The notes: generated by a model from the letters alone, not told the origin. Counted from the stretch's first letter, positions 31,128-41,423 are shown. The stretch is 64,000 bases of DNA from Motilimonas sp. E26 (GCF_021278025.1 NZ_JAIBHJ010000006.1:124001-188000), one strand, 5' to 3'. A program made the numbers and translations.

Positions 31128-31284
31128 TAGGGCCTGTTGACCTTTCGCGGTTAATTGTTGTTCGAGCGGGGACACCTTGTCTAAAAACGTTTTGAGCGTG
31201 GCGAGCAGTGTGTCGTTTAGTATTCTAAACAAATACTGCTCAACAAAGCGTTGCAAAACAATCTAGAAAGGTCAGCAGGCCCTA
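31128..31284. mobile_element. 157-bp MITE-like element between cydX and cydD
   Basis: Terminal inverted repeats of 19 bp (31128-31146 and 31266-31284, 18 of 19 matching) bound a short AT-balanced core with no gene. The ends read TAGGGCCTGTTGACC. No transposase is present, so it would need one in trans. I recall similar repeats in marine gammaproteobacteria, but copy number cannot be judged from this window. Confidence 0.55.
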
Positions 31285-31313
31285 GGCTCCTTGACAACGA
31301 GTTAAGGAGCCTT
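31284..31313. repeat. short hairpin after the MITE-like element
   Basis: The inverted repeat AGGCTCCTT / AAGGAGCCT has an 11-base loop and abuts the right end of the element. No T tract follows, so it may be part of the element or a weak attenuator before cydD. Confidence 0.45.
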
Positions 31314-31414
31314 GACTCATTCATGTTACTCCCCCCATTTTTTATGATGTATCTGGCTGTGTTTCAGTTTGTTGTTAACGTTTTTCAACTCATTGTCTCT
31401 AAGGGAATACTCAC

Positions 31415-33190
31415 ATGTCGCAACAACTTAATGCTGATGAAACAAAATTAGCCAATCGTTGGCTGAAACAGCAAAAATCGAAATCCCAAGGTTTATTGGC
31501 AAAAGCCATTGCATTTGGCTCGCTAAACGGCTTGGTGATGATAGGCCAGATGGCTTTGTTAGCATGGATCATCGATGGCGCAATATTTAAGCAGCAATCG
31601 TTACATGATTTAACCCCATGGCTAGCAACCTTGGGCTTGGTGGTGCTGTTAAGAGCGGGCTTAGGTTATGCTAGCGAGCGTTTTAGCCAGCGCGGCGCAG
31701 CAAAAATAAAGCAAGAGATACGACAAGAGTTATTGCAAAAAATTGTCTCATTGGGACCGGCTTATACGCGACAGTACGGGCAAACAGCACTCGCGCAGTT
31801 ACTGCATCAGGGAGTGGAATCGTTACAGGACTATTTTGCTGGCTATTTGCCTGTGGTTGCTTATTGCGCAGTGATCCCTTTGGCGGTGCTGGTACTAGTA
31901 TTTCCCTTTGATTGGGGAGCAGGCCTGATCTTTCTTTTTACCGCGCCATTTATTCCTTTTTTTATGATTCTGATTGGCAAGCGCGCCGAAGCCATGAATC
32001 AGCAACATTGGGCTAAGTTGTTGCGTATGAGTAGTCACTTCCTTGATATTATTCAGGGTCTTACTCAGTTAAAAGTATTTAATAGTGCTAAGCAAGAGCT
32101 GGCGGCGGTGAGAGAAATTAGTGACGACTATCGCCGTCAAACTATGAAAATTCTGCGCGTGGCTTTCTTGTCCTCGTTTTTTTTAGAGTTTCTTGCATCT
32201 GTGTCCATTGCTTTAGTGGCGGTAATTTTCGGTTTTCGTTTGTATTATGGCGAAGCCAGCTACCTTATCGCACTATGGGTATTGCTATTGGCACCGGAGT
32301 TTTATTTACCGTTTAGAAACCTAGGCACGCAATACCACGCTAAAATGGCGGGCGCGGCAGCGGCTGCAGATATGATTAAGTTACTTGCTGAGCCTGAGAT
32401 TTCTGAGTCTGATCACCCTACAACCAACGTTGCTCAATTTAAGGCGCCATTTACCTTATCTTGCGAGTCGCTAAATTATGCTTACCCTGGTCGCAGTCGC
32501 ACCTTATCGGATATTAATCTTACTTTTGAACAGAGCGGTATTTACGCCATTGTTGGTGAAAGTGGCGCGGGTAAGTCGACGTTAATCGATATTCTATTAG
32601 GTTTTAATCAAGCCGATTTTGGGCAGGTGTTAATAAATGGTCAGCAGTTAACTCCGGCCTTAAGAGATGCTTGGTTGCATCACTGTGGCTGGATTGCGCA
32701 ACAAGGACATATTTTCTTTGGCAGCATTGGTTACAATGTCGCTTTAACTAACGATTATGACACGACAAAAGTCAATGAAGCATTAGAGCAGGCGGGGTTA
32801 TTTGACTTTGCCAATGAACAGCCTGCACAACTTGAGACCGCGGTAGGTGAAGGTGGCCTTGGGTTATCAGGTGGTCAAAGTCAACGACTGGCATTGGCCC
32901 GAGCATTTTACCATCAACCGGATGTATTAATTCTTGATGAGCCGAGCAGCCATTTAGATAAAGACAGTGAAAAAAAAGTATTACAAGCCATCACAGCCTA
33001 TGCTAAAGACCATTTAGTGATAGTGATTGCTCACCGTCTGCACACGGTTAAGCAAGCAAAACAAATTCTTGTTATGTCTCAAGGTCAGATTATTGAGCAA
33101 GGCTCACATCAGCAGCTACTGGCTTTGCAGGGAAACTATCATGCTATGGTCAATGTGAGTCAGTCTCATGGAGGGCATCAAGATGCGTAA
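31415..33190 (+). CDS. cydD: thiol reductant ABC exporter subunit CydD
   Basis: CydDC exports glutathione and cysteine and is needed to assemble cytochrome bd. The 591-residue half-transporter has an N-terminal six-helix region and a C-terminal ATPase with Walker A GESGAGKST near 388, signature LGLSGGQSQR near 487, and Walker B VLILDEPS. It overlaps cydC by eight bases, so translation is coupled. Confidence 0.96.
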   Translation: MSQQLNADETKLANRWLKQQKSKSQGLLAKAIAFGSLNGLVMIGQMALLAWIIDGAIFKQQSLHDLTPWLATLGLVVLLRAGLGYASERFSQRGAAKIKQEIRQELLQKIVSLGPAYTRQYGQTALAQLLHQGVESLQDYFAGYLPVVAYCAVIPLAVLVLVFPFDWGAGLIFLFTAPFIPFFMILIGKRAEAMNQQHWAKLLRMSSHFLDIIQGLTQLKVFNSAKQELAAVREISDDYRRQTMKILRVAFLSSFFLEFLASVSIALVAVIFGFRLYYGEASYLIALWVLLLAPEFYLPFRNLGTQYHAKMAGAAAAADMIKLLAEPEISESDHPTTNVAQFKAPFTLSCESLNYAYPGRSRTLSDINLTFEQSGIYAIVGESGAGKSTLIDILLGFNQADFGQVLINGQQLTPALRDAWLHHCGWIAQQGHIFFGSIGYNVALTNDYDTTKVNEALEQAGLFDFANEQPAQLETAVGEGGLGLSGGQSQRLALARAFYHQPDVLILDEPSSHLDKDSEKKVLQAITAYAKDHLVIVIAHRLHTVKQAKQILVMSQGQIIEQGSHQQLLALQGNYHAMVNVSQSHGGHQDA

Positions 33191-34913
33191 CTTCTTTCGT
33201 TTACTTGAACTCATGCGCCCGCAGCTCGGCTTTATGTTACTAGGGGCGTTGCTGTCACTGTTAGCGTTACTTGCTAACATTAGTTTACTGGCGGTGTCGG
33301 GGTGGTTTTTAACCATCATGGCTATGGCGGGGTTGACAGGGGCGTCCATTAACTATTTTACACCCGGCGCAGTGGTGCGGTTTTTAGCCATAGTCCGTAC
33401 TGTGGGGCGTTACGCTGAACGGGTGATTACCCATGAGGCCACTTTTCGAATTTTGGCGCAGTTGCGCTATTACTTTTACCAAAAACTTGAGCCTTTGTTG
33501 CCTTACTATCAAGTTCAGTTTCAGTCCGCTGATTTACTCACGCGAATGCAGCAAGACATCGACAATTTGGATAATTTTTATTTGCGGATCTTATTGCCTG
33601 CGATCATTGCTTTGGTCAGTGTACCTTTGGTGTGTGCGGCAGTGGCTTATTTCTCTGTGTCATTAGCGCTAATATTGGCGCTGGTGTTAGTTATTCTTGG
33701 CTTAGGTTTGCCTTATCTCAGTTTTCATTGGGCTCGCAGTCAGCAACGGAAAAAGTTAGATCTCAATAATCAAATGCAATTGGGGTTGGTGGATGGCATG
33801 TTTGCGCTACGAGAATTGGTGATGTATCAAGTGGCGGAGCGTTATCAAGAAAGCATGTTGCAACTGTCTAGCCGTTTTTTGCAATTAGAATTAGCGCTGC
33901 AGCAAAAGAACAGTGTCAGTAATTTAGTTAATTTTTTACTTGTTAACGCTTTGGTGTTATGTAGTTTTATTATACTGATCCCGTTAGTAGGGCAAGGCCA
34001 GCTGGCCCCTGAGTATATTGCTAGTCTCTCGTTATTGATGTTAGTGAGTATTGAAACGGTTATGGCGCTGCCTTTGGCTTGTCAGTTGTTGCCACAAACC
34101 TTAGCAAGTGCACAGCGGCTATTTGATATAGTGGATATGCCTGTCCCCAACTTTAAGCAAGATAATCATGGGGCGGCTATTCAAGCGGGTGCGATTGCGT
34201 TTAATCACCTTAGTTTCAGCTATCCCGAACAATCAAGCTGCGCCTTAACGGATATTCACGTTACCGTCCAGCCCGGTCAAAAAGTAGCGATTATTGGGCC
34301 TAGTGGGGCGGGTAAGTCCACCTTAGTTAACCTACTAATGGGCTTTTGGCCGACCAAAACTGGGCAGCTAACCATTGCAGATCAAGATATTAATGGCTTT
34401 AGTAAAACCACGTTACGTCAACATATTGCCTTAATGAGTCAAGCTGGGCATATATTTAATGCCACCATTGCGGATAACCTGCGCTTAGCCAGTCCTGATG
34501 CGACCGTCGATGATATGGTTCAAGTGTGTCAGCAAGTGGGGTTAGGCGACTTTATTGCGTCATTGGAGCAGGGAATCGACACTTGGCTGGGAGAAACGGG
34601 AGCAGGGTTATCGGGTGGCCAAAAGCAGCGTTTACAGCTTGCTCAAGTGTTGTTACGTGATAGCCATGTGTTGGTTTTAGACGAGCCAAGTAAAGGGTTG
34701 GACGGGTTAACAGAGCAGAAAATGATGACCGAAGTATTTAGTCATGTTAATACCAAGCAGCAAACGCTGTTGATGATCACTCATAAACCGATTATGCTCC
34801 AGCAAATGGACCTAATTTTAGTGATGGCGCAAGGGCGTATCATTGCCCAAGGCGATCATTCGAGTTTAATGGAGACGAATGAATATTACCGCGACTTACT
34901 GGATTATTTTTAA
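33183..34913 (+). CDS. cydC: thiol reductant ABC exporter subunit CydC
   Basis: This is the partner half-transporter of CydD, 576 residues from the ATG preceded by GGAGG. The ATPase has Walker A GPSGAGKST near 374, signature AGLSGGQKQR near 475 and Walker B VLVLDEPS. The membrane part begins with two close hydrophobic helices. It ends the gbsR-cydABX-cydDC series. Confidence 0.96.
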   Translation: MRNFFRLLELMRPQLGFMLLGALLSLLALLANISLLAVSGWFLTIMAMAGLTGASINYFTPGAVVRFLAIVRTVGRYAERVITHEATFRILAQLRYYFYQKLEPLLPYYQVQFQSADLLTRMQQDIDNLDNFYLRILLPAIIALVSVPLVCAAVAYFSVSLALILALVLVILGLGLPYLSFHWARSQQRKKLDLNNQMQLGLVDGMFALRELVMYQVAERYQESMLQLSSRFLQLELALQQKNSVSNLVNFLLVNALVLCSFIILIPLVGQGQLAPEYIASLSLLMLVSIETVMALPLACQLLPQTLASAQRLFDIVDMPVPNFKQDNHGAAIQAGAIAFNHLSFSYPEQSSCALTDIHVTVQPGQKVAIIGPSGAGKSTLVNLLMGFWPTKTGQLTIADQDINGFSKTTLRQHIALMSQAGHIFNATIADNLRLASPDATVDDMVQVCQQVGLGDFIASLEQGIDTWLGETGAGLSGGQKQRLQLAQVLLRDSHVLVLDEPSKGLDGLTEQKMMTEVFSHVNTKQQTLLMITHKPIMLQQMDLILVMAQGRIIAQGDHSSLMETNEYYRDLLDYF

Positions 34914-35091
34914 CAAAGGCACTTAAGGTGCTAAATAAATTAGCTAAGTTTATGTAATAAAGATAAAAAACTAGGTGTTTAAATATACTTAACCCGAATA
35001 TTGGATAAGCGAACATAGTATGCTTCCCTGCAAAAACGCGGTGAATATGTCCCTATAAGCTTTGCGTTGTCATCTCTGAAAATGACATTTT

Positions 35092-35118
35092 GCCGCAAAA
35101 CATACTTTATTTTGCGGC
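35092..35118. terminator. stem-loop between convergent cydC and chemoreceptor genes
   Basis: The inverted repeat GCCGCAAAA / TTTTGCGGC has a 9-base loop. No clear T tract follows on either strand, so termination is only possible, not shown. Confidence 0.4.
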
Positions 35119-35180
35119 GTTAAGCTTAAGCAGACCCTAGGTTTGCTTGTTGCTTCAATGTTACTGACTACAGTAAATTA

Positions 35181-37061
35181 TTACACTTTAAACTGGCTCA
35201 GTAGGGTATCTTGCTCAGATACTTGCTGAGTCATCGCTTGGCAGTGATTAACTTGTTCAAGGGCCCCGTTAGAAACGTCTTGACTAATATCACGAATATT
35301 CGTGGTGTTACGGTTTATCTCTTCAGAGGTTGCTGATTGCTGCTCAGCAGCGGCGGCTATCTGTAAATTCATATCATTAATTTGCACTATTGCTGCGCGA
35401 ATTACATCGAGTGCTTGATTTGCTTTACCTGCTTCTTCTGAGGTCTCATTTGCCATTTCACGACTCTGTTTAATCTTGGTTTCAGCTTCTCTAACGCCAG
35501 ATTGTAGCTGCTCTATCATGGTTTTGATTTCGCTGGTTGATTTTTGCGTGCGTGAGGCAAGTGAGCGCACTTCATCTGCTACAACGGCAAAGCCTCGGCC
35601 TGTTTCACCTGCACGAGCGGCTTCAATCGCAGCATTAAGAGCCAGTAAGTTGGTTTGTTCAGCAATGCCTGTGATGACTAGTAAAATAGATTCGATATTG
35701 TCACTGTATTTAGCCAGCTCAACAACCGTTGCGACTGCTTGATCCATTTCAGTGGCCAAGTTTTTAATTGAAAGGCTGGCTTTAGAGACTATTTTCACGC
35801 CATTAGCTGTTTCTGTGTCAGCTGTTTGTGCCGATTGAGCGGCGACTTGAGCACTATTCGCGACTTCTACCGCACTTGATGCCATTTGGTTCATCGCGGT
35901 GGCGAGTTGGTCCAGTTCTGCTAGTTGAGTTGCCAGCTCTGACTCTGCCTTTTGCGATTCTTGACTTGTTAAATCGGTACTTTTCCTGATGTCATTGGAA
36001 ATCGATTTGACGTTAGTGATCATCTGTTGCAGTTGGCCAATAAACAGGTTGAATTGATTCGCAACTTCGCCAAATTCATCTTTGGATATGACCGGTAAAC
36101 GTTTAGTTAAATCGCCATTACCACTGTTAATTTCTAGTAGCGAGCTGCTTAATAAGCCGATGGGTTTGAGGATAGATTGCATCACTCCGCCAATAATCAC
36201 TATACCTATGATTATACTAATAACGCCACCAAATAATGATTGCCAGGCCATCAAATCGGCTGACGCCATCACGATATTTTCATCAACCACTACCGCTAGA
36301 TACCAATCTAATCCTTTCAAGCCCTCAAGCGGAATAAAGCTAACCCACAACGCTTTATTATTCACTTCAACTTCATTAATACCATGTTGCAAAGCGATTT
36401 TTTTACCGCCAAATACTTGGCTATAGTCCTTACCATTAAAATCCGCATTAGGATGAGAAATTACCTTTCCTGCCCCACTGAGCAAAAATGCATAGCCAGA
36501 GCCATTAAAATTAACGGTATTAAGAGCTTCAGAAACTACTTTTAGGCTTAAATCACCACCAAATGCGCCTTTAAAATCGCCTTTATCTGAAAATTTAGCC
36601 ACCACGGATATTAGAATATCTTTGGTAACCGCATCAGCATAGGGCTCAGTAATTGCCGCTTCGCGACTATTTCTTGCTACGTTGTACCAAGGACGTTTAC
36701 GGGCATCCCAATCGTTGGGTTGCCAACTAGGATCATTAGATATGCCTTTGCCATCTGTATCCAAGCCACCAAATATGAGTAGGAATTCTTGTTTTAGTAA
36801 CGGACTGTTAAACACCCTTTGGATATTTTCAGAAGTAAAATCGCTATCGATAACTTGAGCCACGAGATTGATGATATCAATTTTCCCGTTGAGCCAATGA
36901 GTTATTTGCTGGCTTAGTGCCGTGCTGGACTCTTGAATAGAGCTGTGTGATTGGGCTTTAAGGTTTTGAGTCATTTCACTGTATTGATACCATGACAATA
37001 TAGTAATGGTAATTGCTAAAACCAGTGAAGATGCCCCAACGACTTTCCATGCTACTTTCAT
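35181..37061 (-). CDS. methyl-accepting chemotaxis protein with dCache sensor
   Basis: The 626-residue receptor has transmembrane segments near 7-26 and 275-298, a periplasmic double-Cache domain between them, a HAMP region, and a cytoplasmic signalling hairpin with the tip sequence [18 protein letters not shown] near 470. The dCache domain keeps most of the amino-acid-binding motif: Arg123, Trp125, Tyr126, Tyr141, Asp143 and Asp170; but the first Tyr of that motif is Trp118. No C-terminal pentapeptide tether is present. AGGATCG supports the chosen ATG. Confidence 0.92.
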   Translation of the reverse strand: MKVAWKVVGASSLVLAITITILSWYQYSEMTQNLKAQSHSSIQESSTALSQQITHWLNGKIDIINLVAQVIDSDFTSENIQRVFNSPLLKQEFLLIFGGLDTDGKGISNDPSWQPNDWDARKRPWYNVARNSREAAITEPYADAVTKDILISVVAKFSDKGDFKGAFGGDLSLKVVSEALNTVNFNGSGYAFLLSGAGKVISHPNADFNGKDYSQVFGGKKIALQHGINEVEVNNKALWVSFIPLEGLKGLDWYLAVVVDENIVMASADLMAWQSLFGGVISIIIGIVIIGGVMQSILKPIGLLSSSLLEINSGNGDLTKRLPVISKDEFGEVANQFNLFIGQLQQMITNVKSISNDIRKSTDLTSQESQKAESELATQLAELDQLATAMNQMASSAVEVANSAQVAAQSAQTADTETANGVKIVSKASLSIKNLATEMDQAVATVVELAKYSDNIESILLVITGIAEQTNLLALNAAIEAARAGETGRGFAVVADEVRSLASRTQKSTSEIKTMIEQLQSGVREAETKIKQSREMANETSEEAGKANQALDVIRAAIVQINDMNLQIAAAAEQQSATSEEINRNTTNIRDISQDVSNGALEQVNHCQAMTQQVSEQDTLLSQFKV

Positions 37062-37203
37062 ATCTCGATCCTGCACAATAGATACAACTAGTTAGTTGTT
37101 AACTAGCACTGTAATATTTAGCTTAAGTTGGAATGAGATATTTGCTTGATTTTATGGTGAATTAGATATCATTTTTAAGTCAAATGTGAGGCGTGATTTC
37201 TAT

Positions 37204-37860
37204 CTAGTTAAGTTCTTTATACTTAAAAGAAGCAAGCCATTGTGGCCGATAGGTGGCCATTAAGGTTACTGCCATGCCATTTAATAATGCTTCTGGGAAA
37301 AGGAGTAAAGGCCACAAGTAGAGGTAATCCTCTGTTACTGCTGATGCGCGGTACTGGCCATCAACTAAGTAAAATAGCCCCAAAGCAAGATGACGCCCTA
37401 GCATGGCTAAGGCGGCACCAAAGAAACCACAAACAAAAATATAAATGAAAAAATGCTGTGGCAGATAACGTCGGTAGCCAGTTAAAACACCCATGGTGAC
37501 AGCAATAGGCAGTGCAACGCCAAGAAGAGCTTCAATAGTTAGTTGTGCAGGCGAGCTGCCTTGCCAGATGCCAAGGAGTATTAAATTAGCCACACCGACT
37601 AACAAACTTAAGTGCCAGCCAACCATCAGGGTTGCCACTGATAAACCAAGAAAATGCATTTCTAAGCCGGGATGTAGGCCTGCTTTTAACAACCACAAAG
37701 GCAATAAAGCGACAGCAATGCCTAAACAACGTTGCTGTATGTCGCTGGTAATACGGATAAAAGGGGAGGTGCGGTATAAACACCAAGCGACTAAAAAAAT
37801 CATGCACAATAGAGCAAGGCCACTAAGAAAGGTAAATTCAATAGCGGGACTATTATTCAT
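37204..37860 (-). CDS. CbiM-like energy-coupling factor permease homologue
   Basis: The 218-residue membrane protein has about six to seven hydrophobic segments. GLHPGLEMHFLGLS near 60-74 resembles the His-containing stretch of CbiM/NikM metal transporters, but no typical N-terminal metal-binding Met-His is present and no ATPase or small subunit is adjacent. The substrate is unknown. It starts five bases after pflA stops, so the pair is probably one operon. Confidence 0.65.
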   Translation of the reverse strand: MNNSPAIEFTFLSGLALLCMIFLVAWCLYRTSPFIRITSDIQQRCLGIAVALLPLWLLKAGLHPGLEMHFLGLSVATLMVGWHLSLLVGVANLILLGIWQGSSPAQLTIEALLGVALPIAVTMGVLTGYRRYLPQHFFIYIFVCGFFGAALAMLGRHLALGLFYLVDGQYRASAVTEDYLYLWPLLLFPEALLNGMAVTLMATYRPQWLASFKYKELN

Positions 37861-37865
37861 AATTA

Positions 37866-38666
37866 CTAAAAAATAACGTTGTGATGGTATTCACTTAAAA
37901 TCGCCTTGATGTTATTCATCACATCTCGAGAGGGTGGCGAGACCCCCTCTAGTGGGTATTCTTCACCCATGGCAATCCACTTATGGCGACCGAGTTCGTG
38001 ATACGGCAGTAGTTCGATTTTTTCAATGTTTTTCATTGGTTTAATGAATTCACCTAAATCACGCGCAGATTGCTCGTCGTCGGTATGACCGGGAACAATA
38101 ACATAACGTAGCCATGTTGCTTGGTTACGTTGTGCTAAGTGTTTGGCAAAGGCAAGGGTGTATTTGTTACTGACATGGGTTAACGCTATGTGGGCGTCAT
38201 TATGAATTTGCTTGATGTCTAGCATCACTAGATCAGAGACGTCTAATACTTCATCGACCAATGGTGTCATTTTACGAACAAAACCATTTGTATCAAGACA
38301 GGTATGGATACCTTCTTTTTGAGCCTGGCTAAATAAAGCATGCACAAACTCTTGCTGTAGCATAACTTCACCGCCAGAGGCGGTAATGCCGCCGCCTGAA
38401 GCATTCATAAAGTGACGGTATTGAACTAAATCATCCATCAACTCTTGCACTGTGGTTTCTTTCCCGCCTTCAGTATCCCAGGTGTCACGGTTATGACAAT
38501 ACTGGCAACGCATCAAACAACCCTGTGTGAATATAATGAAACGAATACCGGGACCATCGACAGTACCACAGGTTTCAACAGAGTGAATTCTTCCGGTTAC
38601 TTTACCAAAGTCTGGAGTGACATCGGTCTGAACATTGATGGCTTCAGAATTTGTTGTGACAGTCAT
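37866..38666 (-). CDS. pflA: pyruvate formate-lyase 1-activating enzyme
   Basis: PflA is a radical SAM enzyme that installs the glycyl radical on PflB. The 4Fe-4S motif is Cys50, Cys54, Cys57 ([11 protein letters not shown]). The SAM-binding GGG appears as [12 protein letters not shown]. At 266 residues it is about 20 longer than E. coli PflA because of an N-terminal extension, and AGGTATCT precedes the ATG used. It is 11 kb from pflB rather than adjacent. Confidence 0.95.
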   Translation of the reverse strand: MTVTTNSEAINVQTDVTPDFGKVTGRIHSVETCGTVDGPGIRFIIFTQGCLMRCQYCHNRDTWDTEGGKETTVQELMDDLVQYRHFMNASGGGITASGGEVMLQQEFVHALFSQAQKEGIHTCLDTNGFVRKMTPLVDEVLDVSDLVMLDIKQIHNDAHIALTHVSNKYTLAFAKHLAQRNQATWLRYVIVPGHTDDEQSARDLGEFIKPMKNIEKIELLPYHELGRHKWIAMGEEYPLEGVSPPSRDVMNNIKAILSEYHHNVIF

Positions 38667-39272
38667 AGATACCTAATCGAAAATGCATTCGCGCGAGCAA
38701 ACAATGGCTCGATTGTAACTAAATTACAGTCGCCATAAAAGAGTCACACCATAAGTAACCCTTAAAAATACATGCTTTTTACTGCCCATTAAGTGCAGTG
38801 CCTTTCAGGTTGTATGCTTTTTTGTTCTTAGCTGAGTTTTTCGGCATCAGTGGTTGTTAACAATGTTAACAAGTAGAATTGTTATCCTCATGCTGTATTC
38901 GCCTGTAGACCGTTTCATTTGTTGTGATTTTGCTCCGACTTTAACTGTCCGTAAATTAACAAAATCAGCTTTTTTACTATCTATTTCTAATCACTTTAAA
39001 GTAAATAATGATACTTTAGATTATTACTGGTTAATTGTATCTTGTTGTATTTAATTGATTTTATTATTTCTTCTTTGTCTTTTTTATTATACTTTATGTC
39101 TTTAATTTATTATTTTATGTTTTTGGTGAATTCAGAGCCAAATGTCATTTTTGTTCCAGCCGAATTAAGTTAATCAAATGTAAACTTGACCTAAATAGAA
39201 TGGTTATGGCTGTTAGATGCGATAAGACAATCAGCCAGTTACATGCTTCTTATCGTTAGGCTCAAGGATGAA
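38667..39272. other. AT-rich intergenic region between pflA and the cytochrome gene
   Basis: About 600 bases hold no gene I can support. The half nearest 39050-39125 is very T-rich. A near-palindrome is listed separately at 38854. The ATG at 39243 is in frame with the cytochrome gene but has no ribosome binding site. Such AT-rich DNA before an accessory block could be an H-NS-type target (inference). Confidence 0.4.
38854..38872. promoter_or_regulatory. inverted repeat, candidate operator
   Basis: TTGTTAAC-AAT-GTTAACAA has perfect 8-bp arms and a 3-base spacer. It lies about 190 bases upstream of pflA, divergent from the cytochrome gene. It looks like a dimer-binding site; the protein is unknown. 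Confidence 0.4.
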
Positions 39273-40802
39273 ATGTTGGTGTATAAACGCAAAACAAGCT
39301 GGCCTTTGGTGGTCGTCCATCTAATTGGCTTACTTGCTTTACTTCTGAGTTTCTTTTCAGGATTGCGGTTAGCGCAAGACAGCCTGTTTGCCTTGCCTAT
39401 GCCGCAATGGTTGATGCCGCAAGGTGATGTCTATTTTTGGCATGGTATTGGTGCATTGCTTTGGATTTTTGTGCTTATCGGATACGCCGGATTTGCATTA
39501 TTTCGCAATAAACCATTAAGTGCGGTGAAATCACGGCATTTGATTATTCAGCTGATTCGCGTTCTTACTCCGTTAGCTGTTATCTCTGGAACACTGCTTT
39601 ACTTGAGTCCAGCTTGGCTCAGCTACCTTCTACTACTTGAAGGCCATTACTATATTGCGTTACTGATGATGTTAGTTGTGACTTTACATGTTGTGGTGCA
39701 AATACAGGCTGGGCTAAAACGCACTTGGCCTATTTTTCTACCACAGCGGGCTACGTTATTGGAATGCCTGCCAATGTTAGGTGGCGTTGTTGTCATTGTG
39801 ACTTGTTTCTTGTTCTATCCCGCAATCACGCCAAAATTAGTCAGTCTGCGCACAACTGACAACATTGTGATTGATGGACTTAATAACGAATGGGATAGGG
39901 CTGAAAAAACGACGCTATTGGTTACTCAAGGCGCTAATCAAGCAACCAGTGTGACGGTTACTGCGCAGTCTATGCACGATGGTGAAGTGGTCTATTTTTT
40001 GTTTCAGTGGCCTGATGCTAAAGCAGATCTAATGCATTTACCTTTGGTTAAGACTGCACAAGGTTGGCAGGTAGAGCATCAAGGCTTTGAAGTTGATGAT
40101 GAAATCACGTTCTATGAGGATAAATTTGCACTGATGTTGAGTGAGTCCGCTCGGATCGGCGGAGCAGGTAGCATTCACCTAGGGCCAGCCCCTATCAATG
40201 GTGCGCCGCCATCGCGCTCCGGTCGTGGTTACCATTATATGAAGCAGGGTATGGTAGATGTATGGCAATGGAAGTCGGTGCGGTTAAATCATATGTCAGT
40301 GCTTGATGATGATCATTTTGGTCAACCTGCGCCACCATGTGATTTTTGTCCTCGCTATACCGCTGGCTATCAAACTGATCCAAAAGAAGCAGGTGGCTAT
40401 CGCATGAACTGGCAATGGTTTAAGCAAGAGCAGGTTTTACCGTTGCGCTTACCTAAGCAAGCAGCATGGCAGCGCCTTGAGCAGCGCGACCAATTTGCCA
40501 TTAGTTGGTGGGATACCCAGCCTTACAGTGAGCATTTAGATACTTATCCCATTGGCACCCGTTTACCTAGCGTGTTATGGATGGATAGTTTTGAAGGTGA
40601 CCGCGCTGATGTGCAAGCAAAAGCACATTGGCAAGACGGTGTATGGAGTTTAGAGATAGCACGCAATCGTGATACGGGGTCTAAGTTCGATTTGCCCTTG
40701 GTGAATGGCTTGTATTTGTGGCCGGCGACCTTTGACGCGAGCCAAACTCGCCACAGTTACTCGCAACAACCTTGGCAGCTAGTGATGGAGCAAAAAGGAT
40801 GA
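39273..40802 (+). CDS. membrane cytochrome b fused to an ethylbenzene dehydrogenase-type haem domain
   Basis: From the ATG preceded by AAGGA the protein has 509 residues. Residues 1-190 form about five transmembrane helices with well-placed histidines (VVVHLIG, YFWHGIG, LEGHYYIAL, VTLHVVV), typical of a di-haem cytochrome b. From about 205 a periplasmic part follows with the EB_dh/DMSO-reductase gamma-like pattern: VIDGLNNEWDRA, HDGEVVYFLFQWPDAK, FYEDKFALML and a C-terminal GVWSLEIAR. A CDFC pair (about 353-356) is extra. It probably moves electrons across the membrane. The next gene overlaps it by four bases. Confidence 0.75.
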   Translation: MLVYKRKTSWPLVVVHLIGLLALLLSFFSGLRLAQDSLFALPMPQWLMPQGDVYFWHGIGALLWIFVLIGYAGFALFRNKPLSAVKSRHLIIQLIRVLTPLAVISGTLLYLSPAWLSYLLLLEGHYYIALLMMLVVTLHVVVQIQAGLKRTWPIFLPQRATLLECLPMLGGVVVIVTCFLFYPAITPKLVSLRTTDNIVIDGLNNEWDRAEKTTLLVTQGANQATSVTVTAQSMHDGEVVYFLFQWPDAKADLMHLPLVKTAQGWQVEHQGFEVDDEITFYEDKFALMLSESARIGGAGSIHLGPAPINGAPPSRSGRGYHYMKQGMVDVWQWKSVRLNHMSVLDDDHFGQPAPPCDFCPRYTAGYQTDPKEAGGYRMNWQWFKQEQVLPLRLPKQAAWQRLEQRDQFAISWWDTQPYSEHLDTYPIGTRLPSVLWMDSFEGDRADVQAKAHWQDGVWSLEIARNRDTGSKFDLPLVNGLYLWPATFDASQTRHSYSQQPWQLVMEQKG

Positions 40803-41422
40803 AGTCTTTAATGCTTTGTATTTTAGTTGTAACAATGATTAACAGTGCACAAGGCGCTGAGTTACGCTTCGCTAAGGTACATCAGCAAGGGCAGATCATT
40901 TCACCTAAATCGGGACCATGGCATTGCGTTCTCGATAAACAAACTGGCTTACTTTGGGAGGTGAAATCTGCTCAAGAGGGGGCGCACTATTATAAGTCAA
41001 CTTATTCATGGTGGGAGCGGCAAAGCTCGCAAGGTAGCGAAAAGGGTGGCAGTTGTGCGGTAGGAGATGGCTTTGTGCCTTGTGACAGCCAAGATTTAGT
41101 GGACTTATACAATCAATTGGAATTGTGCGGCGTCAAAAATTGGCGAGTTCCGCAACTTGATGAGTTATCAAGTTTAGTGAATTCATCTGCCTATCCCGGC
41201 CAACCATTGGTACCCGCTGGCCTGTTTCCATTAACCGTTAAAGGACCTTATTGGACTCAGACCTGGAGTGACGACAACAAACAATTAGCCATGGTGCATT
41301 TTGGCTCAGGAGAAGTTGGATTTTTGAAACCCAGTGGGGCGGCATGGCTGCGTTTAGTGAGCAGTGTAAAGGGTCATTCCTCTTCAGCTAATCAGCAACA
41401 CAATCAAGACAAGGAGCAGTAA
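40799..41422 (+). CDS. secreted DUF1566 (Lcl C-terminal) domain protein
   Basis: The 207-residue product begins with a signal peptide (MKSLMLCILVVTMINSAQGA). The rest is a DUF1566 domain: DKQTGLLWE near 45-53, then NWRVPQLDELSSLV near 115-128 and YWTQTWSD near 151-158. This domain occurs in secreted or surface proteins, often as a possible glycan- or adhesion-related module; its role here is unknown. Its ATG overlaps the cytochrome stop codon (ATGA), and the next gene follows after one base. Confidence 0.75.
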   Translation: MKSLMLCILVVTMINSAQGAELRFAKVHQQGQIISPKSGPWHCVLDKQTGLLWEVKSAQEGAHYYKSTYSWWERQSSQGSEKGGSCAVGDGFVPCDSQDLVDLYNQLELCGVKNWRVPQLDELSSLVNSSAYPGQPLVPAGLFPLTVKGPYWTQTWSDDNKQLAMVHFGSGEVGFLKPSGAAWLRLVSSVKGHSSSANQQHNQDKEQ

Positions 41423-41423
41423 G

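Noticed and set aside
31023-31256. 77-codon minus-strand frame across cydX and the MITE-like element
   Set aside because: It covers cydX in antisense and depends on the element sequence; cydX has a clear signature on the other strand.
37493-37876. 127-codon frame antisense to the CbiM-like gene
   Set aside because: It is a shadow of a membrane protein gene: no start signal and no recognisable fold.
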